Source of the DNA: CAVSIP01 sp963728075
Lineage (GTDB): Bacteria > Actinomycetota > Actinomycetes > JAFAQI01 > DASSKL01
NCBI GenBank assembly: GCA_963728075.1
Contig: CAVSIP010000007.1
Coordinates: forward strand, 62,001-126,000
Length of the DNA stretch: 64,000 nucleotides
Direction of reading: 5' to 3'
Below the pieces are notes generated by a model. The model made no database searches, was not told the origin of the DNA, and worked only from the letters and a program-made list of their open reading frames with translations. The position numbers and the translations under genes are program-made. This document shows positions 26,385-35,430 of this stretch, piece by piece (the stretch's first letter is position 1; each line of letters starts with the position of its first letter).

Positions 26385-26462
26385 ACTGGGGATCTCACCG
26401 CGCCCGGGCGGCCGCTGTCGAGGGGGACCCCGGGCCGGCGGCGTTGCTACGCTGGTCGCACT

Positions 26463-26557
26463 GGAGGCTTCGCCTAGTCCGGTCTATGGCGCCCGCCTGC
26501 TAAGCGGGTTGGGGGTTTACAGCCCCCTCCCGGGTTCAAATCCCGGAGCCTCCGCCA
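26463..26557 (+). tRNA. tRNA-Ser(GCU)
   Basis: The acceptor arms GGAGGCT (26463-26469) and AGCCTCC (26547-26553) pair, followed by G and an encoded CCA (26555-26557). The anticodon stem CCCGC/GCGGG encloses the loop CTGCTAA, so the anticodon is GCT at 26499-26501. A long variable arm (TTGGGGGTTTACAGCCCCCT region) and the T loop GGTTCAAATCC complete a class II tRNA, as expected for serine. No integrase or att-like duplicate is seen at its 3' end. Confidence 0.96.
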
Positions 26558-26624
26558 GTACGGGCCGTCCCTGCGGGGGCGGCCCGTCGGCTTGTGTCCG
26601 GCGATCCGGGGAAGGCGTCCGGTC

Positions 26625-28169
26625 GTGGAGTCGCCCTTCCTGCTCGGGCTGGTGATCGCGCTTGCCGTGCTCACCAGCGCCGGGCTGTCCCGGGTGCTGG
26701 CGGTCCCGTACCCGGTGTTCCTCGTGCTCGCCGGGCTGGTGGCGAGCTTCGTGCCGGGGGCACCCGTGTTCGACCTGCGCCCGGACGTGGTGTTCTACGT
26801 CTTCCTCCCTCCGCTGCTCTACTACGCGGCGTTCCTCACCTCGCCGCGGGCACTGCGCCGCAACTGGAAGCCCATCGGCATGCTTGCGGTGGGCCTCGTC
26901 CTCGTGACGATGACGGCGGTCGCCTTCGCTGCGCGGGCGGTCGTCCCCGAGCTGGAGCTGCCCGCTGCCTTCGTGCTCGGGGCGATCGTGGCGCCGACGG
27001 ACCCGGTCGCCGCCACGGCGGTGATCGACCGGCTCGGGGCGTCCCGCCGGCTGTCCGTCGTGCTCGAGGCGGAGGGGCTGCTCAACGACGGGATCGCCCT
27101 GGTCCTGTTCGGCCTCGCAGTCTCCGCCGCGACCAGCGGCTCGTTCTCCGTCGGCCACGGCATCCTCCGCTTCGCCGAGGTGGTGGTCGGCGGCGTCGCC
27201 TGGGGGGCGTTCGTCGGCTGGGCGGTCTCGCTGGCGCGGCGCCGCGTGCACGAGTCGAGCCTCGAGATCACGCTGTCACTGTTCACGCCGTTCATCGCCT
27301 ACATCCCGGCCGACCGGGCGCACGTCTCCGGCGTCCTCGCCACCGTCGCCGCAGGCCTGTTCCTCGGCTCGCGCTCGGAGGGCCTGTTCCGGCCGGGCAC
27401 CAGGTTGCAGGCCCGGGCGTTCTGGGACCAGTTCGACTTCCTGCTCAACTCCGTCCTCTTCGTGCTGCTCGGCCTGCAGTTCCGGCACGTCGTGGCGCAG
27501 ATCCCCGGTACGGGCACGCTGCAGCTGGTATGGGAGGCGGCCGCGATAAGCGCGGTGGTGATCGGCGTACGCGCGCTCTGGCAGTTCGTGGCCCGGGTGC
27601 CCGGCTGGGCGGTGTCGTGGCAGGAGCGCCTGGTCATCGGGTGGGGCGGAATGCGGGGGGTCATCTCGCTGGCCGCCGCCCTGTCCGTCCCGTTGAGCGT
27701 CGGCGAGCAGGGCTTCCAGGACCGCGCGATGGTGCTGTTCCTGACGTTCGCGGTCATCCTCGCGACGCTGGTCGTGCAGGGGGTGACGCTGCCGTACGTG
27801 ATCCGCCGGCTGCGGGTCGGTGGGGGCGAGGGCAGCCCGTCCACCGTGGGAGTCCGCATCGCCATGATCGACGCGGCACTGGAACGGGTGGACGAGCTGG
27901 CCGCCGACGACGACCACCCGCAGGACCTCGTCTCCGAGCTGCGGGAGCGGTTCGAACGGGAACGGCGGTTGCTGGAGGGCGAGCGCGAGGCAGAGGGGTC
28001 CGAGGAGAGCGAGCGGCTGCGGCTGACCGACTACCGCGCGATGGAGCGGCAGCTGGTGCAGGCGCAGCGCGACGCGCTCAACCGCTGCTACCGCGAGGGC
28101 AGGATCGACGCGCAGGAGGTCCGGGCGCTGCGCCGGGAGCTCGACCTGGAGGCGTCCCTGCTCGGCTGA
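26625..28169 (+). CDS. Na+/H+ antiporter, CPA1 family
   Basis: 514 residues from GTG 26625 (GAAGG upstream). About 12 hydrophobic helices span residues 1-410, with the CPA1 landmarks LPPLLYYAA near 62, the ion-binding PTDPVAA near 124-130 (Asp in helix 5), and EGLLNDGIAL near 147. WGGMRGVISLAAALS near 338 is also typical. A charged cytoplasmic tail of about 110 residues with helical RERFERERRLLEGE follows. It should exchange Na+ or K+ for protons at the membrane and so serve pH and salt balance. The gene follows tRNA-Ser by 67 bases and is convergent with the GNAT gene. Confidence 0.92.
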   Translation: MESPFLLGLVIALAVLTSAGLSRVLAVPYPVFLVLAGLVASFVPGAPVFDLRPDVVFYVFLPPLLYYAAFLTSPRALRRNWKPIGMLAVGLVLVTMTAVAFAARAVVPELELPAAFVLGAIVAPTDPVAATAVIDRLGASRRLSVVLEAEGLLNDGIALVLFGLAVSAATSGSFSVGHGILRFAEVVVGGVAWGAFVGWAVSLARRRVHESSLEITLSLFTPFIAYIPADRAHVSGVLATVAAGLFLGSRSEGLFRPGTRLQARAFWDQFDFLLNSVLFVLLGLQFRHVVAQIPGTGTLQLVWEAAAISAVVIGVRALWQFVARVPGWAVSWQERLVIGWGGMRGVISLAAALSVPLSVGEQGFQDRAMVLFLTFAVILATLVVQGVTLPYVIRRLRVGGGEGSPSTVGVRIAMIDAALERVDELAADDDHPQDLVSELRERFERERRLLEGEREAEGSEESERLRLTDYRAMERQLVQAQRDALNRCYREGRIDAQEVRALRRELDLEASLLG

Positions 28170-28179
28170 ACGGTGCCGC

Positions 28180-28794
28180 TCAGCCCTGCGGGTCCCGCCA
28201 CATCCGCCAGACGGTCGGCCCGCCGCCGGGCAGGCCCATCTCCTCCACCACGCGGAAGCCGTGCCGCTCGTACAGGGTCAGGTTGCGCTCGTTGGACGAC
28301 TCCAGGTACGCGGGGTGCCCGGCCTCGTTGCAGGGGGTTAGCACCTCACGCAGCAGCGCGCCCCCGATGCCCCTGCCCTGGTTGCCGGGCTCGGTGCCCA
28401 GGTAGCCGAGGTACCAGTGGTGCGGGTCGTGGGGGTGCTTGCCCTCCACCGCGGACAGCGAGCGCAGCGCCAGCGGCAGTCGGCTGCCGAACGCGCGGAC
28501 GTTCGGCACGCTCTCGCGCAGGATCTCCCCGACGGGCAGCCGCCACTGGCCGGGCTGTGCCCACAGGGCCGCCGCGACGCCGTCCGGGCCGGAGTAGACG
28601 TGCTTGTTGCGGCGCAGGTAGCTGCGCGCGATCGAGGTGAAGAACAGCTCGAGCCGGGTCTGCCGGTTGCGCACGTCCGGTGGGATGAGCCAGGAGAAGA
28701 CCGGGTCGTCCGCGAAGGCGCCGGCCAGCGCCCGCCCGAGGCGGTCCTGGTCGGCTTCGACGGCACGGCGGACGGAAACATGGGCGGCTGTCAC
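28180..28794 (-). CDS. GNAT-family N-acetyltransferase
   Basis: 204 residues from GTG 28794 (MTAAHVSVRRAVEADQD), chosen because the GNAT fold begins there; an upstream in-frame GTG at 28830 would add 12 residues and come within 20 bases of the divergent LCP gene. The acetyl-CoA-binding block is EPGNQGRGIGGALLREVL near 136-153, preceded by WYLGYLGTEP, with the late FRVVEEMGLPGGGPTVWRMWR strand. The substrate is unknown. Only 11 bases separate its stop from the convergent antiporter gene. Confidence 0.85.
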   Translation of the reverse strand: MTAAHVSVRRAVEADQDRLGRALAGAFADDPVFSWLIPPDVRNRQTRLELFFTSIARSYLRRNKHVYSGPDGVAAALWAQPGQWRLPVGEILRESVPNVRAFGSRLPLALRSLSAVEGKHPHDPHHWYLGYLGTEPGNQGRGIGGALLREVLTPCNEAGHPAYLESSNERNLTLYERHGFRVVEEMGLPGGGPTVWRMWRDPQG

Positions 28795-28850
28795 AGCCCG
28801 TGACGGTACTTCGCGGTCCACCTCGGCCACAACGGGGTACGCCGAGGGGT

Positions 28851-29945
28851 GTGACCGAGGGACGACGCTGGCCGCGGCGGCTGCTCATCGTCGTGGCGGC
28901 GGTCGTCGCGCTCGCCGTGGTCGCGACCGGCGCCGGATACCTGTACCTGCGGCACCGGTTCGACCAGATCGACAAGGTGCACGTGCCGACGATCACCAAG
29001 CGCCACGAGCAGCACTCGGCGCCGCCTTCGCAGCCGATGAACATCCTCGTCGTCGGCAGTGACACCCGAGCCGTGGCGGGCAACGACGCGCAGTCCTTCG
29101 GCAGCGCCCAGCAGGTCGCCGGTCAACGAGCCGATGTCATCAAGATCGTCCATCTCGATCCGGCCGGCCCGACGGCACGGGTGCTCTCGGTCCCGCGCGA
29201 CCTCGTCGTCACGCTGCCGGGCACCAGCCGCGAGGCCAAGATCAACGACGCGTTCATGACCGGTCCGGACCGCTTGATCCGCGCGGTCCAGCAGGCCACC
29301 GGTGTGCCGATCGACCACTACGTGCTGGTGAACTTCGAAGGGTTCGAGAAGGTCGTCGACGCGCTGGACGGCGTCAAGCTGAACTTCCCGGTCAAGGCCT
29401 ACGACACGATGACCGGCCTGCGGATCACCTCCACCGGGTGTCACCTGCTCAACGGCAAGCAAGCCCTGGCCGTCGCCCGCAGCCGGCACTACCACTACTT
29501 CCGCGACGGCCGGTGGCACTACGACCCGACCAGCGACCTCGGACGGATCAAGCGCCAGGACGCCTTCCTGCGCGCGGTGATCCGCTCGGCGAAGAGCAGC
29601 GGGCTGTCCCACCCGCTGAAGGCCAACGCGTTCCTCGGCGCCGTCGTGAAGCACCTGCAGATCGACGACACCTGGTCGGTGGGCGACCTCATCGGCCTGG
29701 CCCGCCGCTACCGCGGGTTCGACCCGTCGGGGCTGGACAGCCGTACGCTGCCGACCCGCGCGGTCAACGGCTACCGCGGCCTCGGGGACGTGTTGCTGCC
29801 GCAGCAGCAGGCCGACCGGCAGGCGGTGAGCTGGCTGCTGCGCGGTCCGCAGCCCGCGCCCGCGCCGAGCGGCACCCCGTCCGCCGGCCCCAGCCCGCAG
29901 CCGGCGCAGCCCGCCCCCGAGCCGTACAACCCCCGCCCCTGCTGA
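28851..29945 (+). CDS. LytR-CpsA-Psr family cell-wall glycopolymer ligase
   Basis: 364 residues from GTG 28851. One membrane helix near the N-terminus (LLIVVAAVVALAVVATGAGYLYL, residues 10-32) is followed by an extracytoplasmic LCP domain: ILVVGSDTRAV near 64, LSVPRDLVVTLP near 112, KINDAFMTG near 131, and DALDGVKLNFPV near 166. Arginines and aspartates in these blocks bind the polyprenyl diphosphate. LCP enzymes transfer lipid-linked glycopolymers to peptidoglycan. The C-terminus is Pro-rich (PAPAPSGTPSAGPSPQPAQP) and ends in Cys. It is convergent with glgC across a large inverted repeat. Confidence 0.92.
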   Translation: MTEGRRWPRRLLIVVAAVVALAVVATGAGYLYLRHRFDQIDKVHVPTITKRHEQHSAPPSQPMNILVVGSDTRAVAGNDAQSFGSAQQVAGQRADVIKIVHLDPAGPTARVLSVPRDLVVTLPGTSREAKINDAFMTGPDRLIRAVQQATGVPIDHYVLVNFEGFEKVVDALDGVKLNFPVKAYDTMTGLRITSTGCHLLNGKQALAVARSRHYHYFRDGRWHYDPTSDLGRIKRQDAFLRAVIRSAKSSGLSHPLKANAFLGAVVKHLQIDDTWSVGDLIGLARRYRGFDPSGLDSRTLPTRAVNGYRGLGDVLLPQQQADRQAVSWLLRGPQPAPAPSGTPSAGPSPQPAQPAPEPYNPRPC

Positions 29946-30064
29946 CCCGCCACCACCACCTTCGTGCGGCCAGGAGCACCCTTCGTGCGGCGTGGTGGGG
30001 TCAGTCGATCTTGGTTGACCCCCACCAGCCGCACGAAGGTGAGGGGCTGGTGGGGCGGGTCAGC
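29941..30064. terminator. Nested inverted repeat between convergent LCP and glgC genes
   Basis: The outer arms GCTGACCCGCC (29941-29951) and GGCGGGTCAGC (30054-30064) contain both flanking stop codons. The inner arms CACCTTCGTGCGGC (29957-29970) and GCCGCACGAAGGTG (30028-30041) are exact. A further CTTCGTGCGGC at 29980-29990, followed by GTGGTGGGGTCA, can pair with the same right arm, so alternative foldings are possible. It is probably a bidirectional terminator; no U tract is present. Confidence 0.65.
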
Positions 30065-31295
30065 CTTCGATGCGGGTGTTCTTGGGGACGACCGTGACCC
30101 CGCCGGGGGACAGCGTGAACCCGCGGGCCCGGTCCGCTTCGGGGTCCACCCCGATGCTGCAGCCGGATGGCACCAGGACGTTCTTGTCGAGGATCGCGTT
30201 GCGGATCACCGCATCCCGGCCCACCTCGACGTTGTGCAGGAGCACGGACCGCTCGACCTCGGCGCGCGAGTGGACGTGGACGCCGGGCGAGAGCACGGAG
30301 TGGCGCACCTGGCCGCCGGAGACGATCACCCCGGGCGAGATCAGCGACTCGATCGCCGACCCGGTGCGGCCAGGCTCGTCGTGCACGAACTTCGCCGGCG
30401 GCAGCGGAGGGACGCTGGTGAGGATCGGCCACTGCCGGTTGTACAGGTTGAACACCGGGTGTACGGACACCAGGTCGAGGTGCGCGTCGTGGTACGCGTC
30501 GAGGGTTCCGACGTCCCGCCAGTAGCCGCGGTCACGGTCCGCGGACCCGGGTACGTCGTTCTGGGCGAAGTCGTAGACGGACGCGTACCCGCCGTCGACG
30601 AGCATGGGGATGATCGAGCCGCCCATGTCGTGCACGGACCCCTCGTCGCCCGCGTCGATCTTCAGCGCCTCGATGAGCACGTCCGTGGAGAACACGTAGT
30701 TACCCATCGACGCGTACGCCGTGTCCGGGTCGCCGGGAATCGCCGGCGGGTCCGCCGGCTTCTCCAGGAAGCGGTCGATCCGCCTGCCGTCGGAGGTCTC
30801 GATCACGCCGAAGGCCGATGCGGACTCGCGGGGCACGCGCAGCCCGGCCACGGTCACGCCCGCGCCGCTGTCGATGTGCTGCTCGACCATCTGGCTGGGG
30901 TCCATGCGGTAGACGTGGTCGGCGCCGAAGACGACCACGTAGTCGGGCTGGTCGTCGTAGACCAGGTTGAGGCTCTGGAAGATCGCGTCGGCGGAGCCGG
31001 TGTACCAGCGGGGGCCGAGCCGCTGCTGTGCCGGGACCGGCGTCACGTAGTTGCCGAGCAGCGTGGACAGCCGCCAGGTCGTGGTGACGTGCAGGTCGAG
31101 CGAGTGCGACTTGTACTGCGTGAGCACGCAGATCCGCCGGTAGCCGCCGTTGACGAGGTTGGACAGCACGAAGTCGACCAGCCGGTAGATCCCACCGAAC
31201 GGTACGGCCGGCTTCGCCCGGTCCGCCGTGAGCGGGAGGAGCCGGTTGCCGGCGCCTCCCGCGAGGACCACTCCGAGCACTCGTCGGCCGGCCAT
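30060..31295 (-). CDS. glgC: Glucose-1-phosphate adenylyltransferase
   Basis: 411 residues, the usual length. GlgC makes ADP-glucose from glucose 1-phosphate and ATP for glycogen and related glucans. Landmarks are the nucleotidyltransferase start VLAGGAGNRLLPLTADRAKPAVPFGG, YTGSADAIFQSL near 93, VVFGADHVYRMD near 121, FLEKPADPP near 178, and a C-terminal left-handed beta-helix with repeated V-I hexads. In many actinobacteria it lies divergent to glgA; here glgA is on the far side of a 9 kb block (31.4-40.5 kb). The stop lies within the hairpin shared with the LCP gene. Confidence 0.96.
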   Translation of the reverse strand: MAGRRVLGVVLAGGAGNRLLPLTADRAKPAVPFGGIYRLVDFVLSNLVNGGYRRICVLTQYKSHSLDLHVTTTWRLSTLLGNYVTPVPAQQRLGPRWYTGSADAIFQSLNLVYDDQPDYVVVFGADHVYRMDPSQMVEQHIDSGAGVTVAGLRVPRESASAFGVIETSDGRRIDRFLEKPADPPAIPGDPDTAYASMGNYVFSTDVLIEALKIDAGDEGSVHDMGGSIIPMLVDGGYASVYDFAQNDVPGSADRDRGYWRDVGTLDAYHDAHLDLVSVHPVFNLYNRQWPILTSVPPLPPAKFVHDEPGRTGSAIESLISPGVIVSGGQVRHSVLSPGVHVHSRAEVERSVLLHNVEVGRDAVIRNAILDKNVLVPSGCSIGVDPEADRARGFTLSPGGVTVVPKNTRIEG

Positions 31296-31353
31296 GGTCG
31301 GAGCGTAGCCCCGGTCGTACGGCGGCCCGGTGTGACCCGGGCCACAACCTGCC

Positions 31354-31383
31354 TTGCCCGGTATGTCCGGAGACTCCTATAAC
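31354..31383 (+). promoter_or_regulatory. Candidate promoter of the ABC/MFS transporter operon
   Basis: TTGCCC (31354-31359) and TATAAC (31378-31383) are 18 bases apart, upstream of the strong site GGAGGAG and ATG 31415. The -10 is unusually AT-rich for this DNA and fits a housekeeping-type promoter. Prediction only. Confidence 0.4.
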
Positions 31384-31414
31384 CGCGTTACCCGCTGGTG
31401 TGGAGGAGCGCGTC

Positions 31415-33283
31415 ATGCCGTCATCGTCCCGGGAGCAGCGCGCGAACATCGACGCGCTCTCCGACCCGTTCGCGCGCACGTCGCTGCGGGCGGCGTACCA
31501 CCTGCGCAAGTACTCCTTCCTGTACGTCGTCGCCGTGCTCGGCCTCGTCGCCCTGTCGCTGTTCCCGACGTACGGCGGGGGTTCCGGGACCGGCGGCTCC
31601 AAGGAAGCAGCCGCTGGTGCCGGGATCTACGGCAGCACCTCCTCGGCACCGCAGGCCGCCGGCGCGGCCCCGGGTGGGCAGCAGGCGGCGGTCCCCGCCG
31701 GGACGGGTGGCGACGCAGCGACCGCCCCGTCGGGGGTTGCTCCCGCAGGGACGCAGCCCGCGGCCCCGAGCGCCGGTGGCGGCACCGGCGGCACCGCCAC
31801 GTCGCCCTCGCAGCAGAGCGCCCACTCCAACACGGTGCAGGTCGGGTCCGGGACCACCCGCGGCGGGTTCGCCTGCAAGCCGGGTGTCCGGCAGCTGCCC
31901 TACTCCGTGTACGCGGCGCCCTGCGTGGCGAAGTACACGGGGGACAACGGCGGCAAGACGTGGAACGGGGTCACCAAGGACACCATCACGATCGCCGTCC
32001 GGCACACCGCCGACTCGCAGGGCGCCAACGCCCAGGCGAGCCAGGCGCAGAGCGCCGCCGCGGGCGCTGCGTCGTACGACGACGCCGAGAACTACACGAA
32101 GAAGCTGGCGGCGTACTTCAACAAGACCTTCGAGCTCTACGGCCGGCAGGTGAAGCTCGTCGACTTCAACGGCCAGGGCAACTACACCAACGAGGAGCTC
32201 GGACAGGGACAGGCCGAGGCCTGTGCCGACGCGGACGGCATCGCCAACAGCGCGCACGCCTTCATGGCCATCGACTACGAGGGCATGTACGAGTGGGGAC
32301 CGTTCGCCGCCTGCGCCGCGCGCTACAAGCTCATGACCCCGCAGGGGGCGCCGTACTTCCCGGAGAGCTTCTACCAGAAGTACCACCCGTACGTCTGGTC
32401 GACGATCATGAACTGCCAGCTCATCGCCCAGCACGTCGCGGAGTTCATCGGCAAGCAGATCGCGCCGTACAAGGCCAAGTGGGCCGGCATGAACGGCGCG
32501 CAGAACATGCAGAACACCCCGCGCAAGTTCGGGACGTACGTGCCGAACAACGCGGAGTACCAGGAGTGCGTGCGGGACACCCAGAACGCCCTGGAGACCA
32601 AGTACGGGGTCAGCAAGCAGACGGCCGGTGACCAGTACAACTACGCGCTCGACATCTCGCAGTTCCCGAACGACGCCCAGCGCGCGATCGTGCAGTTCGC
32701 GGCGAACAAGGACACCACGATCATCCTGGCCTGCGACCCGATCTCGACGATCTTCCTGACCCGCGACGCGTCGAACCAGAACTACCACCCGGAGTGGCTG
32801 CTGATCGGCGTCGCCTACCAGGACACCGACAACTACGCCCAGCTGTGGGACCAGTCGGCGGTGTCGGGCCGGCTGTTCGGGCTGTCGCAGGCGAGCAGCA
32901 CCAACCAGCTGCTCGACCCGAACGGCGAGGCCGGCAAGGCTCTCAAGGCCGCGGGCGTGCCGTTCAACATCACGTCGGTGAGCCGGTACTACGAGCTGCT
33001 GTCGATCTACAACCAGCTGCAGGCCGCCGGGCCGCAGCTCACGCCGGCGAACATCGCCGCCGGTACCGCCGGCCTGCCACGCGGCGGTCCGGGACCGTGG
33101 GGCACCTGGTACTTCGGCAAGACGCACACCGCGGTCATCGACTCACGCGAGATCTACTACGACGCGAACAAGACCTCGCCGTCGAACGGCAAGCAGGGCA
33201 CGTACGTCGCGGTGTACAACGACCGGCGGTTCAAGGTCGGCGAGTACCCGTCCCAGCAGCCCCCGTTCTACCCGGGTTCATGA
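31415..33283 (+). CDS. Membrane-anchored Liv-type substrate-binding protein, first gene of transporter operon
   Basis: 622 residues from ATG 31415, with GGAGGAG upstream. A cytoplasmic segment of about 33 residues is followed by one membrane helix (FLYVVAVLGLVALSLFPTYG) without a lipobox, so the protein is tethered by an uncleaved anchor rather than lipid. A Gly/Ala/Ser/Pro-rich linker of some 110 residues leads to a type I periplasmic-binding domain (TITIAVRHTADS, YFNKTFELYGRQVKLVDFNG, and further blocks). The group takes up amino acids, amides or organic acids. Its TGA overlaps the permease start as ATGA, so all four operon genes are coupled. The ligand cannot be told. Confidence 0.88.
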   Translation: MPSSSREQRANIDALSDPFARTSLRAAYHLRKYSFLYVVAVLGLVALSLFPTYGGGSGTGGSKEAAAGAGIYGSTSSAPQAAGAAPGGQQAAVPAGTGGDAATAPSGVAPAGTQPAAPSAGGGTGGTATSPSQQSAHSNTVQVGSGTTRGGFACKPGVRQLPYSVYAAPCVAKYTGDNGGKTWNGVTKDTITIAVRHTADSQGANAQASQAQSAAAGAASYDDAENYTKKLAAYFNKTFELYGRQVKLVDFNGQGNYTNEELGQGQAEACADADGIANSAHAFMAIDYEGMYEWGPFAACAARYKLMTPQGAPYFPESFYQKYHPYVWSTIMNCQLIAQHVAEFIGKQIAPYKAKWAGMNGAQNMQNTPRKFGTYVPNNAEYQECVRDTQNALETKYGVSKQTAGDQYNYALDISQFPNDAQRAIVQFAANKDTTIILACDPISTIFLTRDASNQNYHPEWLLIGVAYQDTDNYAQLWDQSAVSGRLFGLSQASSTNQLLDPNGEAGKALKAAGVPFNITSVSRYYELLSIYNQLQAAGPQLTPANIAAGTAGLPRGGPGPWGTWYFGKTHTAVIDSREIYYDANKTSPSNGKQGTYVAVYNDRRFKVGEYPSQQPPFYPGS

Positions 33284-35430
33284 GCGTGGCCATGAGCGGG
33301 CGCCTGGAGGAGCTGGCGCCGGCGGTACAGCGCCTGCGCACTGCCGCCACCTCGACGCCGCGCAGGCGCTGGACGACGGGCGTGGTCGCCGCGGTCGTGA
33401 CGTACGCGTTGGCGAGCGCGCTGCTGCCCAACGGTGCCCCCATGGGCATCCTGCTTGCCGGCGCGGTGCTGGGAGCGATCAACTCCCTCGTCGCGCTGTC
33501 GATCGTGCTCGTCTACCGCGCGAACCGGGTCATCAACTTCTCCGCCGCGTCGTTCGGCTCGGTGGCTGCGGTGGTGGCGATCGAGCTGCACGTGCAGGTC
33601 GGGCTGAACTACTTCCTGTCCGTGCTGGCCGGCCTCGTGCTCGCTGCTGCGCTCGGGGCGGTCCTCGAGATGTCGGTGCTGCGCCGGTTCGGCAACGCCC
33701 CGCGGCTGATCGTCGCCGTCGCCACGATCGGCCTGGCGCAGGTGCTCGACGGGGTGAGCATCATCATCCCGTACGAGTGGGCCGGGATGAAGTCCGGCGA
33801 CTTCACGACGCCGTTCACGGTGCACTTCCGGATCTTCCCGGTGCTGTTCAACGGTGACTATGTCGTCGCCATCGTCGTCGTGCCGGTGGTCATGGCCGCG
33901 CTCACCTGGTTCCTGCGCTACAGCGCGTACGGCGTCGCCATCCGTGCGGCGGCCGACAACGGCGACCGGGCCCGGCTGCTGGGCCTGCCGGTGAACCGGC
34001 TGTCCACGGTGATCTGGACGCTGACCGGCGTGCTGTCGGCGCTCGCGGTGCTGCTGCGCGTACCGATCCTCGGGTTCCTGTCCTTCTCCTCGGTGTCGCA
34101 GAGCGGCCCCAACCTGCTGCTCGTCACGCTGACGGCCGCGGTGCTGGCGGGCATGTCCAGCCTGCCCGTCACGGTGGTCGCCTCGGTCGGGCTGGGCATC
34201 GCACAGGAGCTGGCGGCCTGGAGCTGGCACGACGCGACCTACGTCGACGCCATGCTGCTCGTGCTCATCCTCGTCGCGCTGCTGCTGCGTCGTGACCGGC
34301 TCACCCGCGCGGCGGAGACCGGCATCTCGACCTGGCAGAACATCGGCCAGGTGCGCCCGGTCCCCCCGGAGCTCGCCGCGCTGCCGGTCGTCCGGGTGGC
34401 GGGGCACGCTCTTCGCATCGGCCTGCTGTCGTTCGCGCTGACGCTGCCGCTGTGGATCTCCTCGGCGCACACCCAGCTCGCCGGGCTGATCCTTGTCTAC
34501 GGGATGGTGGCGGCGTCGCTCGTCGTGCTGACCGGCTGGGCCGGGCACATCTCGCTCGGCCAGGTGGCGTTCATGGGCTTCGGGGGTGCCACGACCTCCA
34601 TTCTCGTGCTGCACCACGGCTGGGACCTGCTGGCCGCCGTCGTCGCCGGGGCGATCGTCGCCGCCGCGGTCGCGGTGGTCATCGGCATCCCGGCGCTGCG
34701 GGTCAGCGGCCCGTTCCTCGCCGTCGTGACGCTCGCCTTCGCCGTGACGTCGTCGACGTTCTTCCTCGTCCCGCGCTACTTCCCCTGGTTCGTGCCGACC
34801 GAGGCGATGGACCGCCCGGCGCTGTTCGGCCGGATCGGCATCGACGGTGACCGCCCGATCTACTACGTCCTGCTGGTCGGGCTCGCGGTGTCGCTCGCCG
34901 CGGTCCGCGGCCTGCGCAACAGCCATGCCGGCCGGGCGCTCATCGCCGGCAAGGAGAACCGCCTGGCGACGCAGTCGTTCGGGCTGAACACGACCCGGCT
35001 GAACCTCGTCGCGTTCGCCATCTCGGGCGCGATCGCCGGGCTGGCCGGCGGGCTGTTCGTCGTGCAGCAGCAGGGGTTCAACCCCGCGTCGTTCACCGCG
35101 GAGGACGGACTGCGCTTCTTCACGATGGTGGTGATCGGCGGGCTGGGGTCGATCCCCGGCGCCGTGCTCGGTGCGGTGTACGTGTACGGGACGCTGTACC
35201 TGCTGCCACCGGGCTGGTCCATCCTCGCCTCCGGCGCCGGGATGCTCGTGCTGCTCATGTTCATGCCGGGTGGTCTGGGCGAGGCGGTGTTCCGCGGCCG
35301 CGACTCGCTGCTGCGCTGGCTGGCCCGCCGGCGCCAGCTCGTCGTCCCGAGCCTGCTGGCCGACGTCCGGGTACCCGACGAGGCGGCGGTGCCCACCGGT
35401 GCCCTCACGCGCCAGGAGGTAGGGGCATGA
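33280..35430 (+). CDS. Fused LivH-LivM branched-chain-type ABC permease
   Basis: 716 residues. Two permease domains normally made separately are joined: residues about 35-345 are LivH-like (INSLVALSIVLVYRANRVINFSAASFG start, IRAAADNGDRARLLGLPVNRL loop), and about 375-685 are LivM-like (LVVLTGWAGHISLGQVAFMGFGG, NSHAGRALIAGKENRLATQSFGLN, GGLGSIPGAVLGAVYVYG). Each half has roughly eight membrane helices and the cytoplasmic loop that docks to an ATPase. Starts at ATG 33280 within the stop of the receptor gene; its own stop overlaps the next gene as ATGA. With the receptor and the fused ATPases it completes one importer. Confidence 0.92.
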   Translation: MSVAMSGRLEELAPAVQRLRTAATSTPRRRWTTGVVAAVVTYALASALLPNGAPMGILLAGAVLGAINSLVALSIVLVYRANRVINFSAASFGSVAAVVAIELHVQVGLNYFLSVLAGLVLAAALGAVLEMSVLRRFGNAPRLIVAVATIGLAQVLDGVSIIIPYEWAGMKSGDFTTPFTVHFRIFPVLFNGDYVVAIVVVPVVMAALTWFLRYSAYGVAIRAAADNGDRARLLGLPVNRLSTVIWTLTGVLSALAVLLRVPILGFLSFSSVSQSGPNLLLVTLTAAVLAGMSSLPVTVVASVGLGIAQELAAWSWHDATYVDAMLLVLILVALLLRRDRLTRAAETGISTWQNIGQVRPVPPELAALPVVRVAGHALRIGLLSFALTLPLWISSAHTQLAGLILVYGMVAASLVVLTGWAGHISLGQVAFMGFGGATTSILVLHHGWDLLAAVVAGAIVAAAVAVVIGIPALRVSGPFLAVVTLAFAVTSSTFFLVPRYFPWFVPTEAMDRPALFGRIGIDGDRPIYYVLLVGLAVSLAAVRGLRNSHAGRALIAGKENRLATQSFGLNTTRLNLVAFAISGAIAGLAGGLFVVQQQGFNPASFTAEDGLRFFTMVVIGGLGSIPGAVLGAVYVYGTLYLLPPGWSILASGAGMLVLLMFMPGGLGEAVFRGRDSLLRWLARRRQLVVPSLLADVRVPDEAAVPTGALTRQEVGA

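Noticed and set aside
26463..26700. Integration site at the 3' end of tRNA-Ser
   Set aside because: No repeat of the tRNA end, integrase or phage-like gene lies in the window; the downstream antiporter is a chromosomal gene.
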